Of a stretch of DNA of 64,000 bases, positions 26,348 through 34,258 are shown piece by piece. Position 1 is the stretch's first letter, and each line of letters begins with the position of its first letter. Below the pieces are notes generated by a model, which was not told the DNA's origin, ran no database searches, and saw only the letters and a list, made by a program, of their open reading frames with translations. Source of the stretch: an uncultured Eggerthella sp. (lineage in GTDB: Bacteria > Actinomycetota > Coriobacteriia > Coriobacteriales > Eggerthellaceae); the NCBI GenBank assembly GCA_900540345.1, contig UQFK01000002.1:124001-188000 (forward strand), read 5' to 3'. The position numbers were made by a program, and so were the translations under genes.

Positions 26348-27100
26348 ATGAGAATGCTCGAAGGAAAAGTTGCCATTGTAACTGGTGGTACGCGTGGAAT
26401 CGGATTCGGCATCGTCGAGAAGTTCCTTGCTGAAGGCGCGAAAGTCGCGCTGTTCGGATCTCGTCAAGAGACCGTAGATGCCGCACTCGAGAAGATCAAG
26501 CAGAAAAACTCCGATGCACCTGTTCTTGGCCTGCACCCTGCGCTTGACGATCCTGAAGCGATCGCAGATGCGTTCAAGCAGGTCGTTGACACGTTCGGAT
26601 CGCTCGATATCCTCGCAAACAACGCTGGTACGGATTCACGTACGAAGCTCATCGACTACACGCTCGATGAATTCCAGAAGGTCATGAAGCTCAACGTCGA
26701 AGCCACCTTCATCTGCTCTCAAGCTGCTGCTCGCATCATGATCGAGCAAGGCAAGGGAGGCTCTATCATCAACACCTCTTCGATGGTGAGCATCTATGCT
26801 CAGCCTTCTGGCTGCGCATACCCTACTTCGAAGTTTGCCGTGAATGGTCTCACCAAATCGCTCGCACGCGAACTTGCTCCGTACAAGATTCGCGTGAATG
26901 CTGTCGCACCAGGTGTTACCCACACCGATATGGTCGATGCGCTTCCAAAAGAGCTCATCGAGCCGCTCATCAAGACCATCCCCCTCGGCCGCATGGGCGA
27001 ACCAGAAGATATCGCGAACGCTTTCGCCTTCCTTGCTTCTGAGATGGCAAGCTACATCTCGGGAGATATCCTTTCTGTAGATGGACTATCGCGCCCGTAG
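26348..27100 (+). CDS. Short-chain dehydrogenase/reductase, BaiA-like
   Basis: A complete 250-residue classical SDR: TGGTRGIG at 12-19 (cofactor), NNAG at 91-94, catalytic Ser144/145, Tyr158 and Lys162 in CAYPTSKFA. The pattern KVALFGSRQETVDAAL, VLGLHPALDD, VAPGVTHTDM and the ending SVDGLSRP resemble BaiA-type 3alpha-hydroxysteroid dehydrogenases and their relatives more than FabG of fatty-acid synthesis, and Gly/Ser at the end of beta-2 suggests no strict NADP preference. Substrate is not decidable from sequence. It is preceded by a truncated SDR and followed by an aldo/keto reductase gene 67 bases downstream. Confidence 0.85.
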   Translation: MRMLEGKVAIVTGGTRGIGFGIVEKFLAEGAKVALFGSRQETVDAALEKIKQKNSDAPVLGLHPALDDPEAIADAFKQVVDTFGSLDILANNAGTDSRTKLIDYTLDEFQKVMKLNVEATFICSQAAARIMIEQGKGGSIINTSSMVSIYAQPSGCAYPTSKFAVNGLTKSLARELAPYKIRVNAVAPGVTHTDMVDALPKELIEPLIKTIPLGRMGEPEDIANAFAFLASEMASYISGDILSVDGLSRP

Positions 27101-27167
27101 TGTCGCGGATAGCTCGCTTCAAGGAGTATAGTTACCAGAACAGCATCTAGGACAACAAGGACACAAT

Positions 27168-28031
27168 ATGACGGCGATACCAACAAAAGCAACCGATACT
27201 TATACGCTAAAAAACGGCGTAGAGATCCCCTGTATCGGCTTTGGCACCTATGACACCACCGATGAAGACGCATGCCGCGTTGTGCTCGACGCACTCGAAG
27301 TAGGCTATCGCCTCATCGATACTGCTGCCATCTATGCCAATGAAGCCGGAATTGGCAAGGCCATCGAAACGAGCGGTGTTGCCCGCGAGGAACTCTTCAT
27401 CACCTCTAAGGTGTGGAACACCCATCGGGGCTATGACAAGACCGTGGAATCATTCGAGGCATCACGTGAGCGTTTGGGTCTTGAATACCTCGACTTGTTC
27501 TTGATCCACTGGCCCGCAAACGAAAAGCAGTATGGTACCGAAGCAGAAGCTCTCAACGCCGATACCTGGCGCGCACTTGAAGATCTTTACCAGGCGAACA
27601 AAGTTCGCGCGATCGGCCTGTCGAATTTCAAGCCTCACCATATCGAGGCGCTCATGAAGCACGCTCGAATCGAACCAGTCGTAAATCAGATCGAATTCTA
27701 CCCTGGTCGCATGCAGGCAGAAACCCTTGAATACTGCCTTGATCGTCATATGGTCGTCGAAGCTTGGAGCCCCCTTGGACGAGGCAAAACGCTCACCAAC
27801 GAATCCATCGCTGCGATCGGAGCACGCTACAACAAGAGCAATGCACAGGTATGCTTACGTTGGCTCATCCAGCTTGGCATGTTGCCGCTACCGAAATCAG
27901 GCAATATCGAGCGCATGGCTCAGAATCTCGACGTCTTCGATTTCGAGCTCACTCCTGGCGAAATGGCCATCATGGCTGAGCAAACCAACCCAACCGGTCG
28001 TTTCTGGGATCCAGACGAGATCGAATTCTAA
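27168..28031 (+). CDS. Aldo/keto reductase
   Basis: The 287-residue protein is a monomeric AKR (AKR5-like, 2,5-diketogluconate reductase type). The catalytic tetrad is Asp51 and Tyr56 (LIDTAAIYANE), Lys81 (ITSKVW) and His114 (FLIHWP); GLSNFKPHHIEAL and VNQIEFYPGRMQ line the barrel, and PLPKSGNIERMAQN binds the 2'-phosphate of NADPH. It reduces aldehydes or ketones; the physiological substrate is unknown. AAGGA stands before the ATG. With the SDR gene it may form a small carbonyl-reduction unit, ended by a strong terminator. Confidence 0.9.
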   Translation: MTAIPTKATDTYTLKNGVEIPCIGFGTYDTTDEDACRVVLDALEVGYRLIDTAAIYANEAGIGKAIETSGVAREELFITSKVWNTHRGYDKTVESFEASRERLGLEYLDLFLIHWPANEKQYGTEAEALNADTWRALEDLYQANKVRAIGLSNFKPHHIEALMKHARIEPVVNQIEFYPGRMQAETLEYCLDRHMVVEAWSPLGRGKTLTNESIAAIGARYNKSNAQVCLRWLIQLGMLPLPKSGNIERMAQNLDVFDFELTPGEMAIMAEQTNPTGRFWDPDEIEF

Positions 28032-28112
28032 TTTCGTTTTCCGAATCTGGCCTTGCAACTGTAGAGTGGCGAGTTGCAGTGCGACTTGCGCTGCTTCTCG
28101 CCTCAACAAACA

Positions 28113-28145
28113 AAAAGCCCGAGCGCGCTGCTCGGGCTTTTCTTA
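28113..28145. terminator. Bidirectional rho-independent terminator
   Basis: AAAAGCCCGAGC-GCGCT-GCTCGGGCTTTT, a perfect 12-base-pair stem with T tails on both strands, between the converging aldo/keto reductase and lipoprotein genes. Confidence 0.9.
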
Positions 28146-28169
28146 TTCGATCAATCTTCGACTCTTGTC

Positions 28170-28769
28170 TTAGTTGCTCGACATCACACTTGAGGGGAAG
28201 AGTGCCTCTTGGAGCACCTCTCCTGAATCATTAGCCATCTGCCAGCTTCCGCCCTGCTTCACCACATCGAAGTCGATGACCTTAGTCTCGGTGGTAGGAA
28301 GATCCTTAATGGTATTCAAGACCAGCTCACCGATCTTAGCATTCATCTCGCTCTGAGTAAGACCTTCGAGCGAACCATCGGCATCTGCCTGCTGAGCAGC
28401 AGAAACAAGTGCACTCTGGAACTTGTTGAGGTCTTTGGTCGTGAACTTGATGCCGACCGTAGCCTTGTCGCCATCGACCTTCACGTCCTCAATGCTGTAA
28501 TCGAAGTCACTAAAAATCGCCTCGTATGCATCCGTTGCCGTGATGCCATATGCGCTCAAGGCAGCGAATTCCGTAGATTCATTTGCAAGCTCTTCGATCT
28601 CTTCAGCATCGAAGTTCTTGATCTCGTCAAGCTCGTTGGTGACTGCGTTGCGAACGGCTTCTTCGCTGTTCTCCGCACAGCCAGCAAGAAGCATGCAGCT
28701 ACCTGCAACAAGCAGAGCGAAGAGTGCGACAACGCCCTTGCGCGCCCATGACCAAGTGGTGTTCTCCAT
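28170..28769 (-). CDS. Lipoprotein of unknown function
   Basis: From ATG 28769 (GAGGAG upstream) the product has 199 residues: a positively charged start (WARKG), a hydrophobic core and a lipobox LLAGC with the lipidated Cys at residue 31. The mature part is acidic, begins ENSEEAVRNAVTNELDEIKNFD, and contains a compact alpha/beta region (YSIEDVKVDGDKATVGIKFTTKDLNKF) like the DUF5105/DUF4878-type lipoproteins of gut Actinobacteria; I cannot assign function. It is presumably anchored on the outer face of the membrane. Single gene. Confidence 0.8.
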   Translation of the reverse strand: MENTTWSWARKGVVALFALLVAGSCMLLAGCAENSEEAVRNAVTNELDEIKNFDAEEIEELANESTEFAALSAYGITATDAYEAIFSDFDYSIEDVKVDGDKATVGIKFTTKDLNKFQSALVSAAQQADADGSLEGLTQSEMNAKIGELVLNTIKDLPTTETKVIDFDVVKQGGSWQMANDSGEVLQEALFPSSVMSSN

Positions 28770-28888
28770 AAGGTCTCCTCTCATTGTTTTTTATGCGCTC
28801 CACATTGTAGCAACACTTTGCCCCGATCGATTCTCTGATCGCTCACAAATAACGAGATTCCTTTAAAAAGGATCCCTGCGAAAGATCG

Positions 28889-30187
28889 CTATGATCCGAT
28901 AAGCTCCCAATGCTTGTTCAAGGCGAATCGCTCAAGTCCATCAAGGTAACCACGCTCGTCTTCAGAAAGCGCCTCTCTGGCAAGCGAGAAGAGAAGCTCT
29001 TCCCACGCACGAAGACTCTTAGGCTTATGCTCATAAAGCACTGCCTCGTAGCCGTGCTCGCGAATAGCCTTGATCGCGGCTTCGACATCTCGCTCGTCAA
29101 GCGGCCACGCGTCTTCGCCATCAGCATGCTTGATCACTCCAAGCTCATGCTCGATGCGCCTCAAGCTCTCCTCGCTATAGAACAGGCCTTTGATGAGCGC
29201 GGCATAACCCTCCAGGTATTCCTGTGGCAACGAATCGGCCGGACGAATCTCGACGAATCGCTTCAAGCGAACATCAGGCCAGAACATCGAGATAAGGTGT
29301 TCGATCTCGTCCTTTGTCATAACTTCATCAGCGTAGATCTCGCCGGCGCTGCGATCGAATTCTGCGCGCGGGACGCTCGAACCATCTGCTTGGGACGAAT
29401 TGACGAATATGGGTGACGTCCGCAGCATCCAATCGGCATATGCCCCGAAGCCAAATCCTGCTGCGAAGACTCCCGGGACCACACCGCATCGCGCGTCATC
29501 AACATTACGCCAGACTGCAAGACGCACGAGCGGATAGGCGCCTACTTTGCGTTCATAGACCGCTACGTTATCAGCGATAGCGCCCAGAATGGGGGCAAGC
29601 GCACTCGCAACGCGCATCTTGCGCACCGCATCCGCCTCGTCGACATAGTCGATGGAAACCTGCGTTGAGGCTGAAGCTCGCATCATGCGAAGTCCGAGCG
29701 TTCCTAGTTGTGCAAAATATGCATCCATCAGGCGATATCGCTCTTTTGGAATAAGGGTAAGCTCTTCTGCCTTACGAGTTGGATGATAGCCCGCGTTCAC
29801 CAGTTTCGCACCATGAGCCTGAAGATAAGGATCGATCGCTTCGCGAAAATGCGCATACGCACGACCAATCTCTGCGATCGTCTCAAAAGGAGCGATGCTC
29901 ACCTCGATCTGCGCTGAAGGCTCAAGCGAGACTGAAGCTTCTTCATTTGCGCACCCGATCAGCTCGCCTTCGGCATTCTGAAAGATCGCAGGATAGGTCT
30001 TCAAAAGATGCTCGAGCACATCTTGCAAACCAGGAATATCTCCCTGTGGCGCATACGTAAATGGCACTCCATCTGCCTCTGTGATAATGAAGTGTTCTAC
30101 TTCAACCCCTAGCTTGCGATCTTGATCCTTCGATCCTGACTCGAAATACGCAATGATGCTCGCACGCTTATCTTCCGCAGTCGTCAT
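28889..30187 (-). CDS. gshA: Glutamate-cysteine ligase (GCS2/EgtA-like)
   Basis: A 432-residue ligase of the plant/actinobacterial GCS2 group: KLGVEVEHFII near 25-35 (metal/glutamate site), ASVSLEPSAQIEVSIAPF near 84-101, RMMRASASTQVSIDY near 167-181 and KRFVEIRPADSLP near 309-321 are the conserved catalytic strands. It forms gamma-glutamylcysteine, the first step to glutathione or, in some actinobacteria, ergothioneine. No gshB or egtB/D neighbour is present, so the end product could be gamma-glutamylcysteine itself. GGGGGAG precedes the ATG. The 228-base gap to the next gene shows no clear promoter. Confidence 0.85.
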   Translation of the reverse strand: MTTAEDKRASIIAYFESGSKDQDRKLGVEVEHFIITEADGVPFTYAPQGDIPGLQDVLEHLLKTYPAIFQNAEGELIGCANEEASVSLEPSAQIEVSIAPFETIAEIGRAYAHFREAIDPYLQAHGAKLVNAGYHPTRKAEELTLIPKERYRLMDAYFAQLGTLGLRMMRASASTQVSIDYVDEADAVRKMRVASALAPILGAIADNVAVYERKVGAYPLVRLAVWRNVDDARCGVVPGVFAAGFGFGAYADWMLRTSPIFVNSSQADGSSVPRAEFDRSAGEIYADEVMTKDEIEHLISMFWPDVRLKRFVEIRPADSLPQEYLEGYAALIKGLFYSEESLRRIEHELGVIKHADGEDAWPLDERDVEAAIKAIREHGYEAVLYEHKPKSLRAWEELLFSLAREALSEDERGYLDGLERFALNKHWELIGS

Positions 30188-30415
30188 GTCTCCCCCTGCG
30201 ATTCAAGTTTCTGTAAGTTCGCTTCAAATTTTACCTTAGATTTTTTTCAAATTTCATTGAGGCCGCTCTTTCACACTAAGGCGTGGAACATCTCGTTACG
30301 CACATCACACAGCTCTTGCACATCTTGCCTGAACCAACCCGCTTATCTGGATCGCTCGCGCGCGCTGCACCTGCGATCAATGCCGTCCATTCACCTGCTA
30401 GAGAAAGAAGGCGCC

Positions 30416-33400
30416 ATGCTCCAATCCTGCTCTCATCGCACCGCTCGACTTGTCTGCGGCACTCTGCTCGTCAGCTGTCTTTGTCTGGTTCTTTGCCTTG
30501 TATCAGGTATCGTACCCTCCGTAGCCAATGCCGATGAAGCAGCTCCTCACACTGCTCGAGTGATCTACCATTTCGCCGAGGACGACCAACTCGATAGTTC
30601 GGTGGCCTGGAGCGATCGTGAGTGCGTAAGCTCGTCGGTTTGCACAGGCGAGAAGTGGGTCGAAGGCGATCATCTAATGATCAAAGCAAACGTCTTCCCT
30701 GCTGCTCTTCACACCTCAAGCGATCCGGCTGCTTTTCGCGTGATCGAAGATTATGCGAGCACAAGCGCCACGGGCAAAGGGGCTTGCGACATCACACAAG
30801 CAGCAGCTTATGACCCAACAACAGGGATCGTTTCCTTGCCAAAGAGCTATGCGGACGCAGACCTTACCGTCGTGTGGTACGTTTCTGCCGATCAGCAAGA
30901 TCTCGAAATACCGCTTGCGATCAGCGTGTCGAAGAACATTGAGGGCGTATCATCTCGTGCCGATCTTTCGCATCCTTTCAGCGCAGATAGCCAAGTTATC
31001 AACATGAAGCTCTTCAACGACAAAGATCGTGCGGGTCTCGCGAAGCATATCTCGATCATGCAAGGTGGTAGTGAGCTTACGCAATACGTCTATCAAAATG
31101 GCGCTATCTGCCTTTGTGCCTCTCCCCTTGGAGGGCCGATCACGATCGAGATCGATGACGAGAGCGAAACGTTCGCAACGCACGATGACAACGAATGCGC
31201 TTTCAATTCCGAGCCTCCGCTCATCAGTCTTTTCAGCGCTGCAAGTCCTGTTATTGGTGAGCGTTTTGCGATCGAAGCAGATTCGGCGCTCATTCGCACC
31301 TGTGAGCCTGGTGGCAATATGGCACAAGTGATGGGCTGGCCCGAGAAGAGCAACACCTATGGCTTTGCCGTTCATTTCAACCAATGCAGCAATCCCGAAG
31401 TCGTAAATGCCGACCAAAATCACATCGCGCCCGGCGGCACCGTACGCACCCCTGGTGGTGGAACCTATGATTACAACTGGGTAAGCGGCCTGCATTTTGC
31501 CTGGGGTGATTGCTACGGAGATGTGGATGATAATGGCACTGGTGAGCCAAAAGTTCAAAGCGGCTGGGTTGAAGTAACGAACATAGATTATGCGACACAA
31601 ACCGTAAGTTATCGCTTCTTTCTCGATGTATGTTCAGACATCGATGGCCACAATATGCAAAGCATCATGGGCACCTTTCAGGTCCACGAGAACATGACAG
31701 GGTATCTCGAGATCAAGAAGAAAAGCGTCCTTCCCGAAATCTCGGAAGGCAACTTGTGCTACTCGCTTGAGGGAGCGTGTTACGGCATCTACAGTGATGC
31801 CGATTGCACGCAGCTCAAGGCGATGCTCACCACTGACGCTCAAGGATGCGCACGATCCAAAGCGCTCAGCGTCGCAACCTACTACCTCAAGGAAATCTCT
31901 GCACCAGCAGGCTTTGCTCTCGATACGCAAGCACATGAGATCACTGTGGTTGCTGGCACTACAAAAAGTATCACGCTCGATGAAGTCCCTCAATCAGACA
32001 ACACTGCACTTCTGCTCGCTAAGCACGACACCGACTCTGCCTACGACGCCGATCACAATAGTATTCAAGGTGGTGCGAGCTCGTTTGCGGGAGCTGAGTT
32101 TACGATCTCGTTTTACCCTACGCTTGAGGATGACTACACGAAGTGCGCTTCTCTGCGTACCTGGGTCGTGAAGACCGATGAGCACGGGATCATCGACCTT
32201 AGAAAAGGAGATGTATGCAAAGTATCTGGCGACGATCTCTATCGTGATAGCACCGGTGCTATCACCCTTCCTATCGGCACTTATACGATCCAAGAGACGA
32301 AAGCACCCCTTGGCTACCTGCTCAACGATTCGGTGATCGTGCGCAAGGTGAGCGGCATGCCAAATGGCGACGAATCGCTTTCGAGCTACGATACGCCGAT
32401 CATTTCAGACGATGTCATTCGTGGCGGTATCGAACTGGAAAAACGTGATGCAGAATCAGGCCTTCAAAGCGCATTAGGCGCAGCAACACTTGATGGCACG
32501 ACCTTTTCGATCACAAACGATAATCCACACGAAGTATGCGTGAACGGTATCTTCTACCATCCTGGAGAGGTCTGCGTGACACTGTCTGTCACCGATGGCA
32601 AAGCCGCAACATCGAGCGACACCCTTCCCTATGGAGACTATACGATCCAGGAACTTCAAGCAGGAGATGGCTATACCACCTCAGACAACGCGCCTCGCTC
32701 GTTTTCCATCAAAGAAGATGGCAAGCTCGTTCGCTTCTCCGATAGCGATGACGACCCCACAAGATCGGCTTTCAAGAACCAAGTGAAGCGTGGAGATCTC
32801 AGCTTCATCAAAGTACGCGAAGAAGATGGGCAGCGCCTTGCTGGAATACCTTTCAAGATCACTTCACAAACTACAGGAGAGTCCCATATCGTCGTGAGCG
32901 ATCGTAATGGCATCGTCAACACTTCATCTGCCTGGATTGAGCACACTCATAATACGAACGGCAACGATGCGGGTGACTATGATGCCGATCGCGGTGTTTG
33001 GTTCGGGCAGACTAAAAGCGAAACGACGAGTGAAGCACGCAACGACTTAGGTGCGCTACCCTTCGATACCTACGAACTCGAAGAGCTTCCCTGTGCGTCG
33101 AACGAAGGGCTGAAACTTATCAAAATACCCTTCGCCATCTATCGCGACCAGCAAAAACTCGATTTCGGCGTCGTAGAGAATCAAGACCAGATCACCCCTT
33201 GGATATCCACTGTCGCATCAGATGGTATCGATCACGATAAGCTGCTCAACGCAGATGAGCAGGCCATCATAAACGATCATGTACGCTACGGCAATTTAAG
33301 CGAAGGAGCCACCTATACGCTCCGCGCATCGCTCGTTGACAAGAACACGGGAAAAGACTTATTGGATGCGACTGGTGAAACTATATTCACCGCTGCTGCA

Positions 33401-34204
33401 TCAAGCGGAAGTGCTGAGGTAAGCATACCGGTGAATCTGGTCGATCTCGCAAGCTCAGATGTGGTGGTCTACGAAACACTCCTTCAAGATGACCAGATCA
33501 TCCTCGAGCATCACGAGCTCGACAACAGCGAACAGACCGTTTCAATCCTTCAACCTCGGATCGCTACGAGCGCGATCGATGCTGCTGACGGCAATCATGA
33601 CATCCTGACCGAGATCGAGGCGCATATCGTAGACACCGTCAACTATACGAACCTCATCCCTGGTGAAGAATACATGCTCACGGGAACGCTGATGAAAAAA
33701 TGCTCCAACGAAAACGGTGAAACGACCGTTGTCGAGCTCACTGACAACGAGAACAATACGTTCACGAGCACGACCACCTTCACTCCTCAGAACAGTTCTG
33801 GCTCTGCTGAGGTCACGTTCTCTCTCGATGCGAGCGGAATCGACCCTGGTACTGAACTGGTTGTGTTCGAGCGTTTGAGCAAGAAAGAAACCACCATTGC
33901 TCTCCATGAAGATGCGGAGGATAAGAATCAAACTCTTCGCATTATCCAGCCCGAAGAGCCGCCTGCACCCTCTGATCAGACTATTCCGACAGATCCAATC
34001 GATGCTGCACTCGAAGGGCGCACCGGCTTCTTTGCTCAAACAGGTAGTGCTGTGCTTCCGCTACTCATCGGTTTCGGAGCATTGTGCGGCATAGCAGCTC
34101 TCTTCATTGGCATCGCCTATCGGCAGCACCGGAAAGCCCAAGCAGTCACTGCAGCTATCGCACAAAACATGCTCGGATCAAAAGATTCTCGAAGGTCGCA
34201 ATGA
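30416..34204 (+). CDS. Large cell-wall-anchored protein with SpaA/Cna-B and VaFE repeat domains
   Basis: The 1262-residue protein (start ATG 30416, AGAAGG upstream) has a signal peptide (1-40), a Cys-containing N-terminal domain of about 380 residues with a NPEVVNADQNH/YDYNWVSG region, four SpaA/Cna-B-like domains (about 428-527, 532-639, 670-765, 791-923; endings such as YYLKEISAPAGF and YTIQETKAPLGY), and two VaFE repeats (about 928-1038 and 1048-1177, IVDTVNYTNLIPGEEYML). The sorting signal is FFAQTG (1205-1210), then a hydrophobic helix and a charged tail. The Lys/Asn/Glu pattern suggests isopeptide bonds. It is probably a surface adhesin or pilin-like shaft anchored by the sortase encoded at 36772-37560. 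Confidence 0.85.
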   Translation: MLQSCSHRTARLVCGTLLVSCLCLVLCLVSGIVPSVANADEAAPHTARVIYHFAEDDQLDSSVAWSDRECVSSSVCTGEKWVEGDHLMIKANVFPAALHTSSDPAAFRVIEDYASTSATGKGACDITQAAAYDPTTGIVSLPKSYADADLTVVWYVSADQQDLEIPLAISVSKNIEGVSSRADLSHPFSADSQVINMKLFNDKDRAGLAKHISIMQGGSELTQYVYQNGAICLCASPLGGPITIEIDDESETFATHDDNECAFNSEPPLISLFSAASPVIGERFAIEADSALIRTCEPGGNMAQVMGWPEKSNTYGFAVHFNQCSNPEVVNADQNHIAPGGTVRTPGGGTYDYNWVSGLHFAWGDCYGDVDDNGTGEPKVQSGWVEVTNIDYATQTVSYRFFLDVCSDIDGHNMQSIMGTFQVHENMTGYLEIKKKSVLPEISEGNLCYSLEGACYGIYSDADCTQLKAMLTTDAQGCARSKALSVATYYLKEISAPAGFALDTQAHEITVVAGTTKSITLDEVPQSDNTALLLAKHDTDSAYDADHNSIQGGASSFAGAEFTISFYPTLEDDYTKCASLRTWVVKTDEHGIIDLRKGDVCKVSGDDLYRDSTGAITLPIGTYTIQETKAPLGYLLNDSVIVRKVSGMPNGDESLSSYDTPIISDDVIRGGIELEKRDAESGLQSALGAATLDGTTFSITNDNPHEVCVNGIFYHPGEVCVTLSVTDGKAATSSDTLPYGDYTIQELQAGDGYTTSDNAPRSFSIKEDGKLVRFSDSDDDPTRSAFKNQVKRGDLSFIKVREEDGQRLAGIPFKITSQTTGESHIVVSDRNGIVNTSSAWIEHTHNTNGNDAGDYDADRGVWFGQTKSETTSEARNDLGALPFDTYELEELPCASNEGLKLIKIPFAIYRDQQKLDFGVVENQDQITPWISTVASDGIDHDKLLNADEQAIINDHVRYGNLSEGATYTLRASLVDKNTGKDLLDATGETIFTAAASSGSAEVSIPVNLVDLASSDVVVYETLLQDDQIILEHHELDNSEQTVSILQPRIATSAIDAADGNHDILTEIEAHIVDTVNYTNLIPGEEYMLTGTLMKKCSNENGETTVVELTDNENNTFTSTTTFTPQNSSGSAEVTFSLDASGIDPGTELVVFERLSKKETTIALHEDAEDKNQTLRIIQPEEPPAPSDQTIPTDPIDAALEGRTGFFAQTGSAVLPLLIGFGALCGIAALFIGIAYRQHRKAQAVTAAIAQNMLGSKDSRRSQ

Positions 34205-34258
34205 CCGAAGTCAGATATCTGCAACGCTCTGCGATCGATCACAACTCAAGGATCTCTC

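Noticed and set aside
30257..30415. Upstream in-frame extension of the SpaA/VaFE protein
   Set aside because: It precedes a good ribosome site and signal peptide at 30416 and lacks any signal-peptide character.
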